From: Nocardia sp. CDC159
Lineage (GTDB): Bacteria > Actinomycetota > Actinomycetes > Mycobacteriales > Mycobacteriaceae
Direction: 5' to 3'
Length of the DNA stretch: 64,000 nucleotides
Assembly: GCF_023740735.1 (NCBI RefSeq)
Contig: NZ_JAMRXH010000005.1
Coordinates: 310,001 to 374,000 of the forward strand
In this document: positions 50,074 through 59,611 of the stretch, in pieces
Layout: each line of letters starts with the position of its first letter
Numbering within the stretch: position 1 is the first letter of the stretch
Position numbers and translations under genes: made by a program
The notes under the pieces: model-generated
What the model was told of the DNA's origin: nothing
What the model saw: only the letters and a program-made list of their open reading frames with translations
Databases searched by the model: none

Positions 50074-51345
50074 TCATTGATTCAGCTCCAGGGAGTCGAC
50101 CGCTCGCGCCGGGCTCGGCGGGGGTGGATCGAGATCGCCCCGCTCGGCATTCCAGGCCGTATCGGTGGTGTCGGTGAGGGCTATGTCGATCGCGGCTTCG
50201 ATTCCCGCTCCCGTGGCGGTCGGGCCGGGGGCGGCGGTGGTGTGTGCGGCGGCCGGCAATGGTGGGTCGTCGAGGCCGGGTGATATCCGGGTGTCGAGTG
50301 CTGCCTGCAGCTCCGCGATGCGGGCCTGTAGGTGATCGACTTCGGTTCGTGCCTGGTCACGCTGCTCGGTCAGCTGCGCGATCCGGCCCAGCCGCGGATC
50401 CGCCGGCTGGATACTCCAGTAGATGCCGTCGCGACCGAGCAGGTAGGCGTGGTCGACGGCTTCGGGCGATACCCCGGCCCGCAATGCGTCCGCCCGAGCG
50501 TCGGCCGCGGCAGCGCGCAGTTGCTCGAGCCGCATGATCCGCTGCTGATCCGCCTCCAGCCGCCCCTCGAATCCGTCGGCGACGCTCGCGTGTTCGGCGG
50601 TCAGATCTTGCACCTGCCGCAGCAACTTCGCCTGCCGCTGTTCCCATCTGGCGTCGTCGCTTCGGCTGTAGTCGTGAACGATCGGGGCATGGCGCACCGA
50701 CTCGGACAGCAACTGATCCCGTCGGTCGACCTCGCTGGCGTGTTCTTCATCGGCGAGCGCCTGTTCGGTGGCGACGATGACCTGACCGACCCGCTCGAGC
50801 GACAGCGGAGCATCCGGTCCGCCGGTCCGTGGGGCGCCAAGGGTTTTCTCCACCGCAGTTCTGCGATCGACATCCGGTGCGGGGTTGGCTGTGACGGTGA
50901 GGTCGTGATCGGTGTGGCGGCGGTGGGCGTCTTGCTCGGAGCCGCTGATCTGGCCTTCGCCGTGGCCTGTGACTTCGCGGGCTAGCCGCAGCACCCGCCA
51001 TGTTCGTTCGTCGATGGCGACGCGACTCTCGTGGCGGGCTATGGCGAGGTGATCGAATTCCCGGCGGGCCTGCTCCGGCCGTGCCGTCCAGTCGGCGGCG
51101 GCCGTGCTCAGTTGCGCCCACATCCGGCGCCATTCGGGGTCCGGGTGGTGGATCCACCGGCGTGCGAGGTCGTTGGCTTGGGCGCCGAATTCCACGGCCT
51201 GCACGGGTGTTTCGGCGAATGGAGCGACGAGGTTCAGCTGGTAGTGCAACGCGAAGTCCGCCAGGAGTTTCCGCTCGTCCGGTGATCCCGCGTCCTGGTA
51301 GTACGCCGGATCGGTCAGGCCGCGCCGTTCTCGCAGCCATCTCAT
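50074..51345 (-). CDS. Unknown protein of the transfer-module array (long member)
   Basis: A 423-residue protein, mostly helical. Coiled-coil segments are likely around QLTEQRDQARTEVDHLQARI, and AKLLRQVQDLTAEHASVADG resembles the N-terminal helix of its neighbours. Near the end it carries the array motif (IEAAIDIALTDTTDTAWNAE) before a Pro-rich tail. ATG 51345 overlaps the next upstream stop (ATGA) and has GAGG 7 nt before it. No catalytic motif. It probably interacts with the coupling ATPase encoded 67 bases downstream, judging by position only. Confidence 0.6.
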   Translation of the reverse strand: MRWLRERRGLTDPAYYQDAGSPDERKLLADFALHYQLNLVAPFAETPVQAVEFGAQANDLARRWIHHPDPEWRRMWAQLSTAAADWTARPEQARREFDHLAIARHESRVAIDERTWRVLRLAREVTGHGEGQISGSEQDAHRRHTDHDLTVTANPAPDVDRRTAVEKTLGAPRTGGPDAPLSLERVGQVIVATEQALADEEHASEVDRRDQLLSESVRHAPIVHDYSRSDDARWEQRQAKLLRQVQDLTAEHASVADGFEGRLEADQQRIMRLEQLRAAAADARADALRAGVSPEAVDHAYLLGRDGIYWSIQPADPRLGRIAQLTEQRDQARTEVDHLQARIAELQAALDTRISPGLDDPPLPAAAHTTAAPGPTATGAGIEAAIDIALTDTTDTAWNAERGDLDPPPPSPARAVDSLELNQ

Positions 51346-51956
51346 GGCGTTGCCTCGACATCGGTCCCCGGCGCCGGGTCGGATGGTGGTGGCGTCGAGA
51401 CGCCGCCGCGCCACCCTCTTTCGGGCTGGTAGTCGAGCACGGTACTGATGGCTTCGTCGATACCGTGGCTCGACTCGGTCGGATCCGGCGGCGGCTCCCT
51501 CGGTTGGTCGGCGCGGTCAGGCGGCGAATTGACCTCCGAATTCGACGGTGCCGATTCCTCATTGATGAGTTCTCGCAGACCGGAGGAGCGTGTGGCGGCC
51601 TCACCGCTGGATCGCACTCCCTCCCCGCCGAGTTCGCGAGCTCGCGTGATGTCGGCGGCGGCGACTCCGGCTTCTTCAGCCGCGCGGACCGCGCGCTGGA
51701 CCGCGGCATCGCAGTCGGCCACGACCTTGGCCCAATGCTGACTCATTACCGGGCCTGAGCGGGATCGACCGGCTTCAGCGGTCATTTCGTGATGAATCCA
51801 AGCCTTGTCCTGCACCTCCCGCAGCAGGTCGGCCCGTGCCTGCGTCCAGGGCGGGCCGTCGGTCTCGATGCCCGCGGCGCCGGGCCCTGAAGCCGAGTGA
51901 GGTCCCAGATCGGGTGGTGGCTGGGGCGGATTGGTTGAATTTGCTTTGTCGGACAT
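51342..51956 (-). CDS. Unknown protein of the transfer-module array (short member)
   Basis: A 204-residue protein. A helical part (ARADLLREVQDKAWIHHEMT, then VRAAEEAGVAAADITRAREL) aligns with the short member at 53236. A charged linker leads to the C-terminal motif IDEAISTVLDYQPERGW and a Pro-rich tail ending DPAPGTDVEATP. Coupled by ATGA to the gene at 50074. Function unknown. Confidence 0.6.
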   Translation of the reverse strand: MSDKANSTNPPQPPPDLGPHSASGPGAAGIETDGPPWTQARADLLREVQDKAWIHHEMTAEAGRSRSGPVMSQHWAKVVADCDAAVQRAVRAAEEAGVAAADITRARELGGEGVRSSGEAATRSSGLRELINEESAPSNSEVNSPPDRADQPREPPPDPTESSHGIDEAISTVLDYQPERGWRGGVSTPPPSDPAPGTDVEATP

Positions 51957-52145
51957 CGTGTTTCGAGCCTTTTTGGGTCGGTGTGCGCCGCCTCCGATCG
52001 TCGAAATCGGGTGCGGCGATTGCGATGTCCCTCGCGTTGGTTGACCGGGCGGTGGTGGCTCGTTGCGGTGTCGGCGCCAGCGATGACTGCAACGTCGTTC
52101 GGTGGCCGCTCAGGCGCGCCGGTTGTGGTTGTGGGAGTGTGATGA

Positions 52146-53099
52146 TCAGTCGGGCTCCGCGCCGATCTCGGGCGTCACGGGTGGTGCCGGTGGGTCGGCG
52201 TCTGGGTCGTGGGTCCATCTGCGGTCGGTGCCGGGCGGAAGTGCTACCTCCACCGCGATCTCGGTGAGGCGGTCGCGGTCATTGCCCAGATCCTGTGCCT
52301 TGTGGGCGGGCTCGGCGATAATCAGTGCGGCCGTGGCGTGCGCTTCCAGTTCCTCGACCGTCGGTGGTAGCGCACGGATGACACCGACGGGCTTACCGGT
52401 CCGCAGATCGACGGGCACCTCGATCGGGATCTCCGGCACTGCGTTTCTGACGATGCCTTTCCAGGCGGCTTCCAGCGCAAGATCATGACCGAGGACCTCG
52501 ACGGTGGCCACGGCCAAGCGGCGCATGTCCTCGACGCCGCCCTCAGTCCAGATCACGTGCCCTTCCTGCTCACTGAGCCCCACAGCTCCCGCCAGAACGG
52601 CGAGCCTTCTCCACCGCACACTCAAATTCCGCTCCACGGCACCCATGGCGACAGGATCGGCACCAAACGCGTACCGTCCGTCAGTGATCCGCAGGTTGCG
52701 AGCGGCGTTCAGCAAGGCCATGGTCCGCAGTTCCAGCCACTCGATGCGGATCCGCTCGACGAGGAAATCGCGCCTGGTGTCGGCTGCCCCCGAGGAGGCA
52801 GGCAGGTCGGCTTCGGCGGAGCCTGGTAGCTGTTGGCGGCTACTGCCGCGCAGGCGGGCCCACTCGATGAGATAGGGCGGGGTCCCCGCCGACAGGGCAG
52901 TCTGTTCGGTGAGTTCTCGTTGCGCGGCAAGGACATCGAGGTGACTACGCCAGTTGAGTTCGGCGTCCGGGTCGGATTCGTCGTACCCCGTGCGGGTGAC
53001 GCGGGTGTGCTCGGCGGCCAGATCGTGGATCCGCTGCAGCAACCGCTCTCGCCACTGCTGCACCGACAATGTCTCCCACACCGGTTTCGGCCTGCTCAT
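52146..53099 (-). CDS. Unknown protein of the transfer-module array (long member)
   Basis: A 317-residue protein. The N-terminal helix RERLLQRIHDLAAEHTRVTR is shared with 54082 and 56089. The middle (LELRTMALLNAARNLRITDG, GLSEQEGHVIW) matches the other long members, and the C-terminal motif reads IAVEVALPPGTDRRW, then PVTPEIGAEPD at the end. ATG 53099 has GAAGG about 7 nt upstream. It is the best intact reference copy for the frameshifted paralogue at 54082. No enzyme motif seen. Confidence 0.62.
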   Translation of the reverse strand: MSRPKPVWETLSVQQWRERLLQRIHDLAAEHTRVTRTGYDESDPDAELNWRSHLDVLAAQRELTEQTALSAGTPPYLIEWARLRGSSRQQLPGSAEADLPASSGAADTRRDFLVERIRIEWLELRTMALLNAARNLRITDGRYAFGADPVAMGAVERNLSVRWRRLAVLAGAVGLSEQEGHVIWTEGGVEDMRRLAVATVEVLGHDLALEAAWKGIVRNAVPEIPIEVPVDLRTGKPVGVIRALPPTVEELEAHATAALIIAEPAHKAQDLGNDRDRLTEIAVEVALPPGTDRRWTHDPDADPPAPPVTPEIGAEPD

Positions 53100-53235
53100 A
53101 GCGAAGCCTTCGTCTTCGCTGAAAAGAGGTTGGGGCACAGGCGATGTCGGCCGGGCCTGTCAGATCTGGCATGTTGGCGGTGCACTGCTGGACACCGCGT
53201 CTTCTCCCGCACGTGGTTGACGAGGTCCCACCGGC

Positions 53236-53883
53236 TCACGGCTCGCTCCCCGGCTCGGGCCCGGAGCCGTGCTCGGGCGGCGGTGTGGGCGCTTCACGGT
53301 TGCGCCAGTGGGTGTCGTCCGGTGATGGCAGTGCGGTATCGATTGCTTCGCCGATCGGGTGGCCGGGCTCGGCTGCATCGGCGTGCGGGACGCTGGTGTG
53401 CTTGTGTTGCCCGTCGTCGTTGCTGTTGGCGTACCAGGACCCCAGGGCGGTTTCGGCGCGCTGGTCGAGTATCTGTTCCAGCAGTGCCAGCGAAGGGCTG
53501 GCGGGCCGGAGATGCCAGGGGAATCCTTTTGCGCCGAGCTCGAGGGCGCGCGCGATATCGGAGGAGGCGATTCGGGCCTGTTGGGCGAGGACGACCGCGT
53601 TCGTCACCAAGCTCCCCATGTCGCGCAGGGTCGATGCCCACTGCTGGCGAAACTCGACGGTGCCGTTGTCGACTTGAGCGGTAAGGGCCAGCAGGAACTG
53701 CTGTCGGTGTGCGTAGTCCTGCACGTCTTTCAGAAGCATCATCTGGATTGCGCGCACGGCTGGCTCACTCCAGTCGACTCGCCCCGCGTCGGGGTCTGTC
53801 GGCAGCCGGGCCGATGGGTCGGCTTCGCCTCCTGTGTCGCGTCGGCCAGGGTTGTCTGTGTTGGGGGTGTTCTCGGACATCAT
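53236..53883 (-). CDS. Unknown protein of the transfer-module array (short member)
   Basis: A 215-residue protein. QMMLLKDVQDYAHRQQFLLA and AQQARIASSDIARALELGAK align with the short member at 51342. The C-terminal motif is IGEAIDTALPSPDDTHWRN, and the Pro/Glu-rich tail ends GPEPGSEP. There is no membrane span. Short and long members alternate here (51, 52, 53, 54 kb), suggesting duplication of a two-gene unit. Confidence 0.6.
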   Translation of the reverse strand: MMSENTPNTDNPGRRDTGGEADPSARLPTDPDAGRVDWSEPAVRAIQMMLLKDVQDYAHRQQFLLALTAQVDNGTVEFRQQWASTLRDMGSLVTNAVVLAQQARIASSDIARALELGAKGFPWHLRPASPSLALLEQILDQRAETALGSWYANSNDDGQHKHTSVPHADAAEPGHPIGEAIDTALPSPDDTHWRNREAPTPPPEHGSGPEPGSEP

Positions 53884-54081
53884 GTTCCGCCCTTGTTCGG
53901 CTAGTTCGGGGGCCGCAGCCGATGTCGAGATCGGTTGCGGTGCGGTTGATGTCCCTCGCGAGTGGTGATCGGTGCCTGCGGCGGACGGCGCCAGCGCCGC
54001 CGCGGCGAAATTTGTCTGCGCGGCTGTGTGTCCGGTAGGGCTGAGGCCATATCAGGTTTTCGAAGCTGCAGACTTGGTGGT

Positions 54082-55037
54082 TCAGCCCGGCTCGGCACCC
54101 ATGCCAGGCGGTGTTTCTGGTGACTCGAGGTTGCCGTCGTGGGTGGGTGCCCATTCGATGTGGACCGCCGGAAGTATTGTGTCCACGGCGGTTTCGAGAT
54201 GCGGATCGATCTGTGGTCCCAGGTTTCGGGTTTCATCAGCGGCGGTGGTCGTCAGCGCGGCCGTGGCGTTCGCTGTCAATTCCTGGATCGTCGGGGGCAG
54301 TGCGCGGATGTCTGCGGCCGGTTGCCCGATGCGCGCGTTCACCGAGAGGTATGGCGGGACCTCCGCCTCACGCTGGCGAGCAATCCCTCTCCATGCGTGC
54401 TCGACGGCGAGATCGTCGAGTGTCGCGGCGGTGGCCATGGCCAGTCGCCGCAGGTCCTCCACGCTGCCGTTGGCCCAGACAGCCGCGCCTCCTGATCGGT
54501 GAGACCTGCCGCACCCGCCAGGACGGCGATCCGGGTCCGCTTCGCGTGCAGACTTCGTTGGACGGCGGCCATCGCCACGGGATCGTCGCCGAACTGCCAC
54601 AGTCCGTGGGGTAGTCGGAGTCGGCGCGCCGCGTCCAACACCACCATGCGGCGCAGCTCCTCCCACTCCAGCCCGATCATGTCGACGATGAAGCCCCGCC
54701 CGGCTTCCGGTAGCGCCCCGGGTGTGGACTGATGGGGTGCGATGGGTTCCGACGGGGAAAATTCGGGTGCGCGATAATTGGCGCCGAGAGTGCGGGCCAT
54801 GGTGATGGCGACCGGCCGAAGTCCATTCGACAGCGCCGTCTGTTCGGTGGCCTCTCGCTGGGCAATCAAATCGTCGAGGCGGTGGCGCCGATGGGTCTCG
54901 GCCTGAGAATCTGCCGTGCCGAATTCTTGACGGATGATCCGGGCTTCTTCGGCGGCCAGGTCGTGGATCTGTTGCAGCAGCTGCTGTTGTCGCTGCTGCA
55001 CCGACACCGTTTCCGATGTCGGCTCCGGTTGGGTCAT
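54082..55037 (-). pseudogene. Frameshifted long member of the transfer-module array
   Basis: The frame from 55037 reads RQQQLLQQIHDLAAEEARII and continues like the product of 52146 up to GLTDQEA. It then leaves the family and would end at 54339. The expected continuation (AAVWANGSVEDLRRLAMATA, then TAVDTILPAVHIEWAP and the ending PGMGAEPG at 54082) lies in another frame. One missing base at about 54481-54492 (complement reads GAGGCGCGGCTG) accounts for it. It could be a real mutation, a sequencing error or, less likely, programmed frameshifting. The whole span is given because both halves are well conserved. Confidence 0.7.
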
Positions 55038-55100
55038 GATGACACCTCGGCTTTCGGGTTTCGTGTAGTCGGTGGGGTGCGGTCTGATCGGTTTCCTCGT

Positions 55101-56027
55101 TCAGGGGTCCGGTCCGGCCTCTGTGGCCTGCTGGTAGCTCGTATCGGCCGGTTCGGTGCACTCGGTGGTGTTGTTCCAGCAGTGGGTGGATTTTTCGGGG
55201 AAGGCTGTGGTGATGGCGGTGGTTGTATGGGTGCCGTCGGATTGGTCGAGTTCGGCGGTCAAGGCGTCGCGAGCTTGCTGAAGCAGATACGTCGGCGGTG
55301 GCGGGGCGAGGTGTTGGCCCGGGTGGTCTGCCGCGTGGAGCTGGCGGTGTAGGCGGCCGAGGGATCTGCGAACGGTTCGTTCGATCTCGGAGCTGGCGTA
55401 GCTACCCCACAGTGCGTCGATGTCATCGGCGCTGTGGTTGTGTAGGTAATGGCGGACTTCCTGGCGCCAATTGCGCGGGCTCGGCTCCCACGTGCGGTTG
55501 GCTTCGTGCTCGGTCATCCCACCCAGCCGGGCGGTGTATCGGGCTCGGGCCAGCAGGACGTTCATATTGGTGCGGTACTGGGTGATCACCGATGCGTCTC
55601 GGGGCTCGATGACGTCGCAGGTCAGGTGGTGGTTGCGCAGGACGTCGAGCACTGCCATATCGATAACTTGCTTGATATCGTCGGCGACCTGGACTGCTGA
55701 GCGGCGCCGTTGCACCACCGGTGGCGGTGGGAGCATTTGGTCCTCGTCCCATTCCCGCCCCATCTCACCCAGCCGACGGACCCGGTCAACCCATGCACTC
55801 GCAGCCCCGGCCGTACGGGCAGCCACTTCGGCCAGCTCTCGTACTCGTCGGACTTCGTGCAGGCGGTTGCTCATCGACCTCAACACAGTCAGATCCTGTT
55901 CGGGACCTTGAGCTTCCCGGACCATCTCGGACTCCTGCTTGGCCAGCAGTTGCACCGCACGCAGCTGCTGGGCCAGCTGCGTGGGCAGCTCACCGCATCG
56001 CCGCGGCCGGTCGTCGCCGATATTCAT
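55101..56027 (-). CDS. Unknown protein of the transfer-module array (long member)
   Basis: A 308-residue helical protein. An N-terminal coiled-coil-like region (LPTQLAQQLRAVQLLAKQES) replaces the usual helix. The middle has VADDIKQVIDMAVLDVLRNH and GMTEHEANRTWEPS, parallel to the LTxxExxxLW block of the other long members. The C-terminus has TTTAITTAFPEKSTHCW and ends TEAGPDP. The ATG start at 56027 has only a weak GGGAA upstream. Function unknown. Confidence 0.6.
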   Translation of the reverse strand: MNIGDDRPRRCGELPTQLAQQLRAVQLLAKQESEMVREAQGPEQDLTVLRSMSNRLHEVRRVRELAEVAARTAGAASAWVDRVRRLGEMGREWDEDQMLPPPPVVQRRRSAVQVADDIKQVIDMAVLDVLRNHHLTCDVIEPRDASVITQYRTNMNVLLARARYTARLGGMTEHEANRTWEPSPRNWRQEVRHYLHNHSADDIDALWGSYASSEIERTVRRSLGRLHRQLHAADHPGQHLAPPPPTYLLQQARDALTAELDQSDGTHTTTAITTAFPEKSTHCWNNTTECTEPADTSYQQATEAGPDP

Positions 56028-56088
56028 GACCGACGTCGTTCCCGCGGAAATCCCGGATGGTCCTCGACCTGAGGCCTGGGCGGGCACG

Positions 56089-57002
56089 TCATGGTTGAAT
56101 CCCAGTCTCGGGACCTTGCGTGCTATCCGGCGGGGCCGTACCACCCGGCGGCAACGACCACGTGCCCGCCTCGGGCAACATGGTCTCGATGGCCTCGGAC
56201 GTTCCCCCAGCCGCGCCGCGCGGTCGCGGTGTTCGCGGTGGAACCAAGGCTTCTTCGGCGGCGGCAATCATGTCCGCCGGAGACGGCAGCACACGGCGCT
56301 TGCTTTCGCGGTGATCGGGGTGATGGTGCGGGGAGCCAGGCTCGCGCCCAGCATCCGTTCGATCCCGGCGTGTGCGTGAGCCCACCACCGCTGTCCCAAT
56401 TCGTGGTCGTCGTAGGTGGCGGTCGTCGCGGCCACGACCCGCCGCCATTGTTCGACGGTGGTGGCCCACAGGTCTTTCCGCTCCAGGGGTGACAGATCGA
56501 GCGAATCGGCGGCCGTGTGGGCTCGCATCCAGTAGGTAATCATGTTGCGTTCGAACTGCTCTGCGGCAACGGGTTCGGGTTCGGTCAGGACACCGTGTCC
56601 GTAGAGCCGGTCGCGGCGGCTCGCGGAGAGTGCCGCCATGTGCTGCAGATGCCACACGTCCCCGCCGAGACGCTCGATCGACGCTTCCCGGGCCCGATTG
56701 GTGCGTGCCCTCGGGTCCGGGTAGTAGTCGGTGTATCGGATGCCGCGGTGCCCGAGCACGAGGACGTCGTCGATCCACGGTCGCGGAGTACCTGACGCTA
56801 GGGCCCGCTGTTCCAGATCGCGACGAATTCCCTCGACCAATACCACTGTGGCGTCCCATCTTTCACGTGCCAGCTCGTCACGGCCGTGGACGTGGTAGCC
56901 GCGACGGAGCATGACTGCCCGGTCTGCTGCCAGATCCTGGATCTGTTGCAGCAGCCGCACGCGCCAGGGCGGCTCATGCCGCCAGGGGACCTGCCCATTC
57001 AT
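56089..57002 (-). pseudogene. Frameshifted long member of the transfer-module array
   Basis: ATG 57002 (GGAGG 5 nt upstream) opens a frame with RVRLLQQIQDLAADRAVMLR, VWHLQHMAALSASRRDRLYG and LSPLERKDLWATTVEQWRRV. Near 56290 it runs into CRLRRT and a stop at 56268, while the family-like ending (VLPSPADMIAAAEEALVPPR, then TSEAIETMLPEAGTW and a tail ending ETGIQP) continues in another frame to 56089. As with 54082, either the gene is broken or the base sequence is wrong there. Confidence 0.68.
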
Positions 57003-57153
57003 CACAACCTCCTCATCGAAGGACAAAAGGTCGGTCGATGCTTCGCCGACTCCTGGGCGCATTTCGAGGTCCAGCCGGGATGCCGGCCGGGCCCGGCTGG
57101 GGACCGATCGCCGGCGGCGCCCGGGAGGTGAACTCTTGTGCTCGCTCGGGGTC

Positions 57154-58071
57154 TCATGGCTCCAGCTCTGGCAGCACAAACGGGTCTCGCGGAGGCGCCG
57201 CCGGGGGAGGGGTGCTAGCGGATTCCGCGTCGGTGACAGCGCTGAACTCCACCACCGCGATCGCAGCCGCGATCGCGGGGCCAGACTCTCGTTCCGCGGC
57301 CACGTCGCGAGCGGATGAATGCGGTGCGGTCAGCGGGGTCGGCGGGTGTGTCAGCAGATTCCGGACAACCTGCACCACCTCTGCGGGGGTGGGTGGCCCG
57401 TGCTCGGTACGACGTCCGGTCAGACCGGCCTTCGTCAGCGCCTGGGCTTGCTGGTCCAGACCGGACGTGTCCGACCGCGCGTGGGCTCTCCACCGCCCGA
57501 CCACCGCCTCGGTGCTGGCGGTGCGAACGCTGGCAGCTGCTGCGATCCAATGGCTGTGCGCGCCCCACAGCTGCTCGGCCTCGTCTGCGGTGATATCGAG
57601 GATCCATGCCACAGCGGCGACGCGCTGGCCGAGAATGCGCAGCTTGCGCTCGATGAGTTGCGCGGTGCCGACTTCCCGCCGACGCCCCTCCTCCCCGTGG
57701 GAAGCGACCAGGGCGGCGATGTCCTGGACCTGCCGAACATCGGCCGACAGCCGTGTGAGCACATCGGTCCGATCGACCGGCTCCGGGATGCGCCAGTTCA
57801 GCCGCGGGTTCCACGGCAATCCGGACGCGCCTCGTGTCCGCACCTGCTCGATCCATTCCGGCGGTACACCCGCGGCTGCGGCGAGATTCTCCACCTCGCG
57901 TCCCAGCCGGACCGCCTCCACCCGTCGCTCGTCCCAGGCCAGTCCCCGGGCGCTGCCAGCCGTGGCGCTGTTTTCCGCTTCTCTGGCGGTTGCGTGCGCC
58001 GCGTGAATTGCCTTGAGTACCTTGATTTGCCGTGCGGTGGGCGTGGGCATCGCCGGATGGTCGGTATTCAC
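57154..58071 (-). CDS. Unknown protein of the transfer-module array (long member)
   Basis: A 305-residue protein. QIKVLKAIHAAHATAREAEN takes the place of the N-terminal helix. VRQVQDIAALVASHGEEGRR and LDITADEAEQLWGAHSHWI match the middle block. The C-terminal IAAAIAVVEFSAV lacks the usual Leu-Pro and Trp, but the tail is again Pro-rich and ends LPELEP. The GTG start overlaps the stop of the coiled-coil protein gene (GTGA at 58068-58071). It is intact, unlike its neighbour. Confidence 0.6.
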   Translation of the reverse strand: MNTDHPAMPTPTARQIKVLKAIHAAHATAREAENSATAGSARGLAWDERRVEAVRLGREVENLAAAAGVPPEWIEQVRTRGASGLPWNPRLNWRIPEPVDRTDVLTRLSADVRQVQDIAALVASHGEEGRRREVGTAQLIERKLRILGQRVAAVAWILDITADEAEQLWGAHSHWIAAAASVRTASTEAVVGRWRAHARSDTSGLDQQAQALTKAGLTGRRTEHGPPTPAEVVQVVRNLLTHPPTPLTAPHSSARDVAAERESGPAIAAAIAVVEFSAVTDAESASTPPPAAPPRDPFVLPELEP

Positions 58072-59099
58072 GGCTCGATCTCCGTGTCGAGATCTGTTCC
58101 CGGAATCTGCGCTTCGGGAGCAGGTGAGGTGTCGAATGTGTCTGCGACGGCACCGTCTAGCCCGGCGGCCTCGACGGCCGTGTGCAGCTCGGCGCCGTCT
58201 CGGGCCGCTGACTCGTTGTCGCCTGCGTCGAAGAGGTCTTCGGTGTGCAGGTGTTCGGCGTAGGTGCTGAATGTCAGTTCCTCAGCGACACCGGCCATCG
58301 CCTGCAACGTCGTTGCCGACCCGTCGCTGTCGGTGCCGGCTTCGCTGTCATCGACCCATTGGTAGTCCTCGGGGGCCGCCTCGATCAGGTCTGCCGGGTT
58401 CTCACCGGTGTCCTCGGAGTAGCGCTCGGTGTAGGCATCGCAGTACTGCTGGTGGTCGTCGGACAAATCGGCGGTGTTGCGCGCGGCGGCCCAGGCTGCC
58501 GCCGCGGTGGCGCTTTCCGGACTGGGGGTGTCGACCAATGTCTCGGTAAATCCCATGGCCCTGCGGCGGCCGTCGATCAGCAGTTTCTTGTACTCCACGT
58601 CCAGGGCGTGCAGGTGCGCCGCGTGCGCTTTCCGCGTCGTGTAACCGTCCACCTGCTGGCTGTGTATGGCGTCCTTGCGGTTTCGCTCGGCCCGATAGCC
58701 CTGCACCTGGTAGCCGTGGATCTTGTCGCGCCGCCGCTCGGTCGCGGTATGTTCGGCCTCCCTTCGGCCGTCGGCGCGCTCGTCGTAGGTCAATCGCGCC
58801 TGCTTGATCGCGATCTCGAGATCATGAAGCTGCTGCGCTTTCTCCGCGCGATCCCGGTAGCCCCGGGTTTGTAGTCCGTGGATCTGGTCCTTGCGGCCTT
58901 GCTCGGTCGCCCGATCAGTCTGTCGCTGTTGGTATTCGGCGATCGACCGGGATTCCGCGCCGCGCCGTTGCAGCAGATTCATCATCATCGCCGACGACTG
59001 CATGGCCTGGATGAATCCGGTGCGGATCGCCTGCCCGCCTTCGTCGGCAGGGTCTCCACCGCTGCTCACTGTTTCACCTCCAGTGCTGAAACGCGCCAT
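58068..59099 (-). CDS. Coiled-coil protein with triplicated KDxIHxxQxxGY unit
   Basis: A 343-residue protein. Residues 65-175 or so are highly charged and helical and contain three copies of a unit: KDQIHGLQTRGYRDR, RDKIHGYQVQGYRAE and KDAIHSQQVDGYTTR, joined by coiled-coil stretches such as EKAQQLHDLEIAIKQARLTY. The C-terminal half is acidic and low in complexity, and the tail ends TDLDTEIEP, similar to the array members. The start overlaps the lipoprotein gene by 34 bases. A scaffold or cytoplasmic platform for the transfer machine is possible; there is no enzyme motif. Confidence 0.62.
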   Translation of the reverse strand: MARFSTGGETVSSGGDPADEGGQAIRTGFIQAMQSSAMMMNLLQRRGAESRSIAEYQQRQTDRATEQGRKDQIHGLQTRGYRDRAEKAQQLHDLEIAIKQARLTYDERADGRREAEHTATERRRDKIHGYQVQGYRAERNRKDAIHSQQVDGYTTRKAHAAHLHALDVEYKKLLIDGRRRAMGFTETLVDTPSPESATAAAAWAAARNTADLSDDHQQYCDAYTERYSEDTGENPADLIEAAPEDYQWVDDSEAGTDSDGSATTLQAMAGVAEELTFSTYAEHLHTEDLFDAGDNESAARDGAELHTAVEAAGLDGAVADTFDTSPAPEAQIPGTDLDTEIEP

Positions 59100-59611
59100 C
59101 CCGCCACGTTGTTCGCTCGTTCGGCCTCGACATAGACGGCGAATCGGTTCGCGGGTGTGTGATCGCTGGGCGTTTGGGTGACCCCGAGGACCCGGGCGGT
59201 GCGTGTGCCAGTGTCGGGCGGGTGGTCGTCAGCGGTCACCCGTGCGACCGCGGTGACGGTCGTGCCCGCGCTCGCCCACCGCGCCCACATCGCGCCGGTG
59301 ATCGGGGCCAGGACCGTCGCAGCGGGTTCGGCCCGCTGCGCGTACTGCGGGTCCATCAGCGGCGCGGCCCGCCGAAACGCGGAGCGCGCATCGGGTTCAC
59401 TGCTTGGCCGGTAACTGAACACCGTCGCCGTCGCGGTGGTCATGACAGCTTCGGCGGAGCAATGATCGACTCGGTCGAACATCACGAACACCGTGGAATC
59501 GCACTGCGGTTCAGGCTTCGACGCTGGGGCCTGGCTAGGACTGCAGGAGCCCAGCAACGCGACTACACTCGCCGCACCGAACACGGTGACCAATGAAATC
59601 GGGCGTTTCAC
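59066..59611 (-). CDS. Lipoprotein of the conjugative module
   Basis: A 181-residue lipoprotein precursor. The signal sequence ISLVTVFGAASVVALLGSC ends in a lipobox (LLGSC, Cys23). The mature domain (about 150 residues) is beta-rich, with MWARWASAGTTVTAVARVTA and GWRVSALEVKQ at the end, resembling the NTF2-like or VirB8-like conjugal proteins found in Gram-positive transfer modules. It would sit on the outer face of the membrane as part of the channel. The start overlaps the neighbouring array gene by ATGA. Confidence 0.72.
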   Translation of the reverse strand: MKRPISLVTVFGAASVVALLGSCSPSQAPASKPEPQCDSTVFVMFDRVDHCSAEAVMTTATATVFSYRPSSEPDARSAFRRAAPLMDPQYAQRAEPAATVLAPITGAMWARWASAGTTVTAVARVTADDHPPDTGTRTARVLGVTQTPSDHTPANRFAVYVEAERANNVAGWRVSALEVKQ

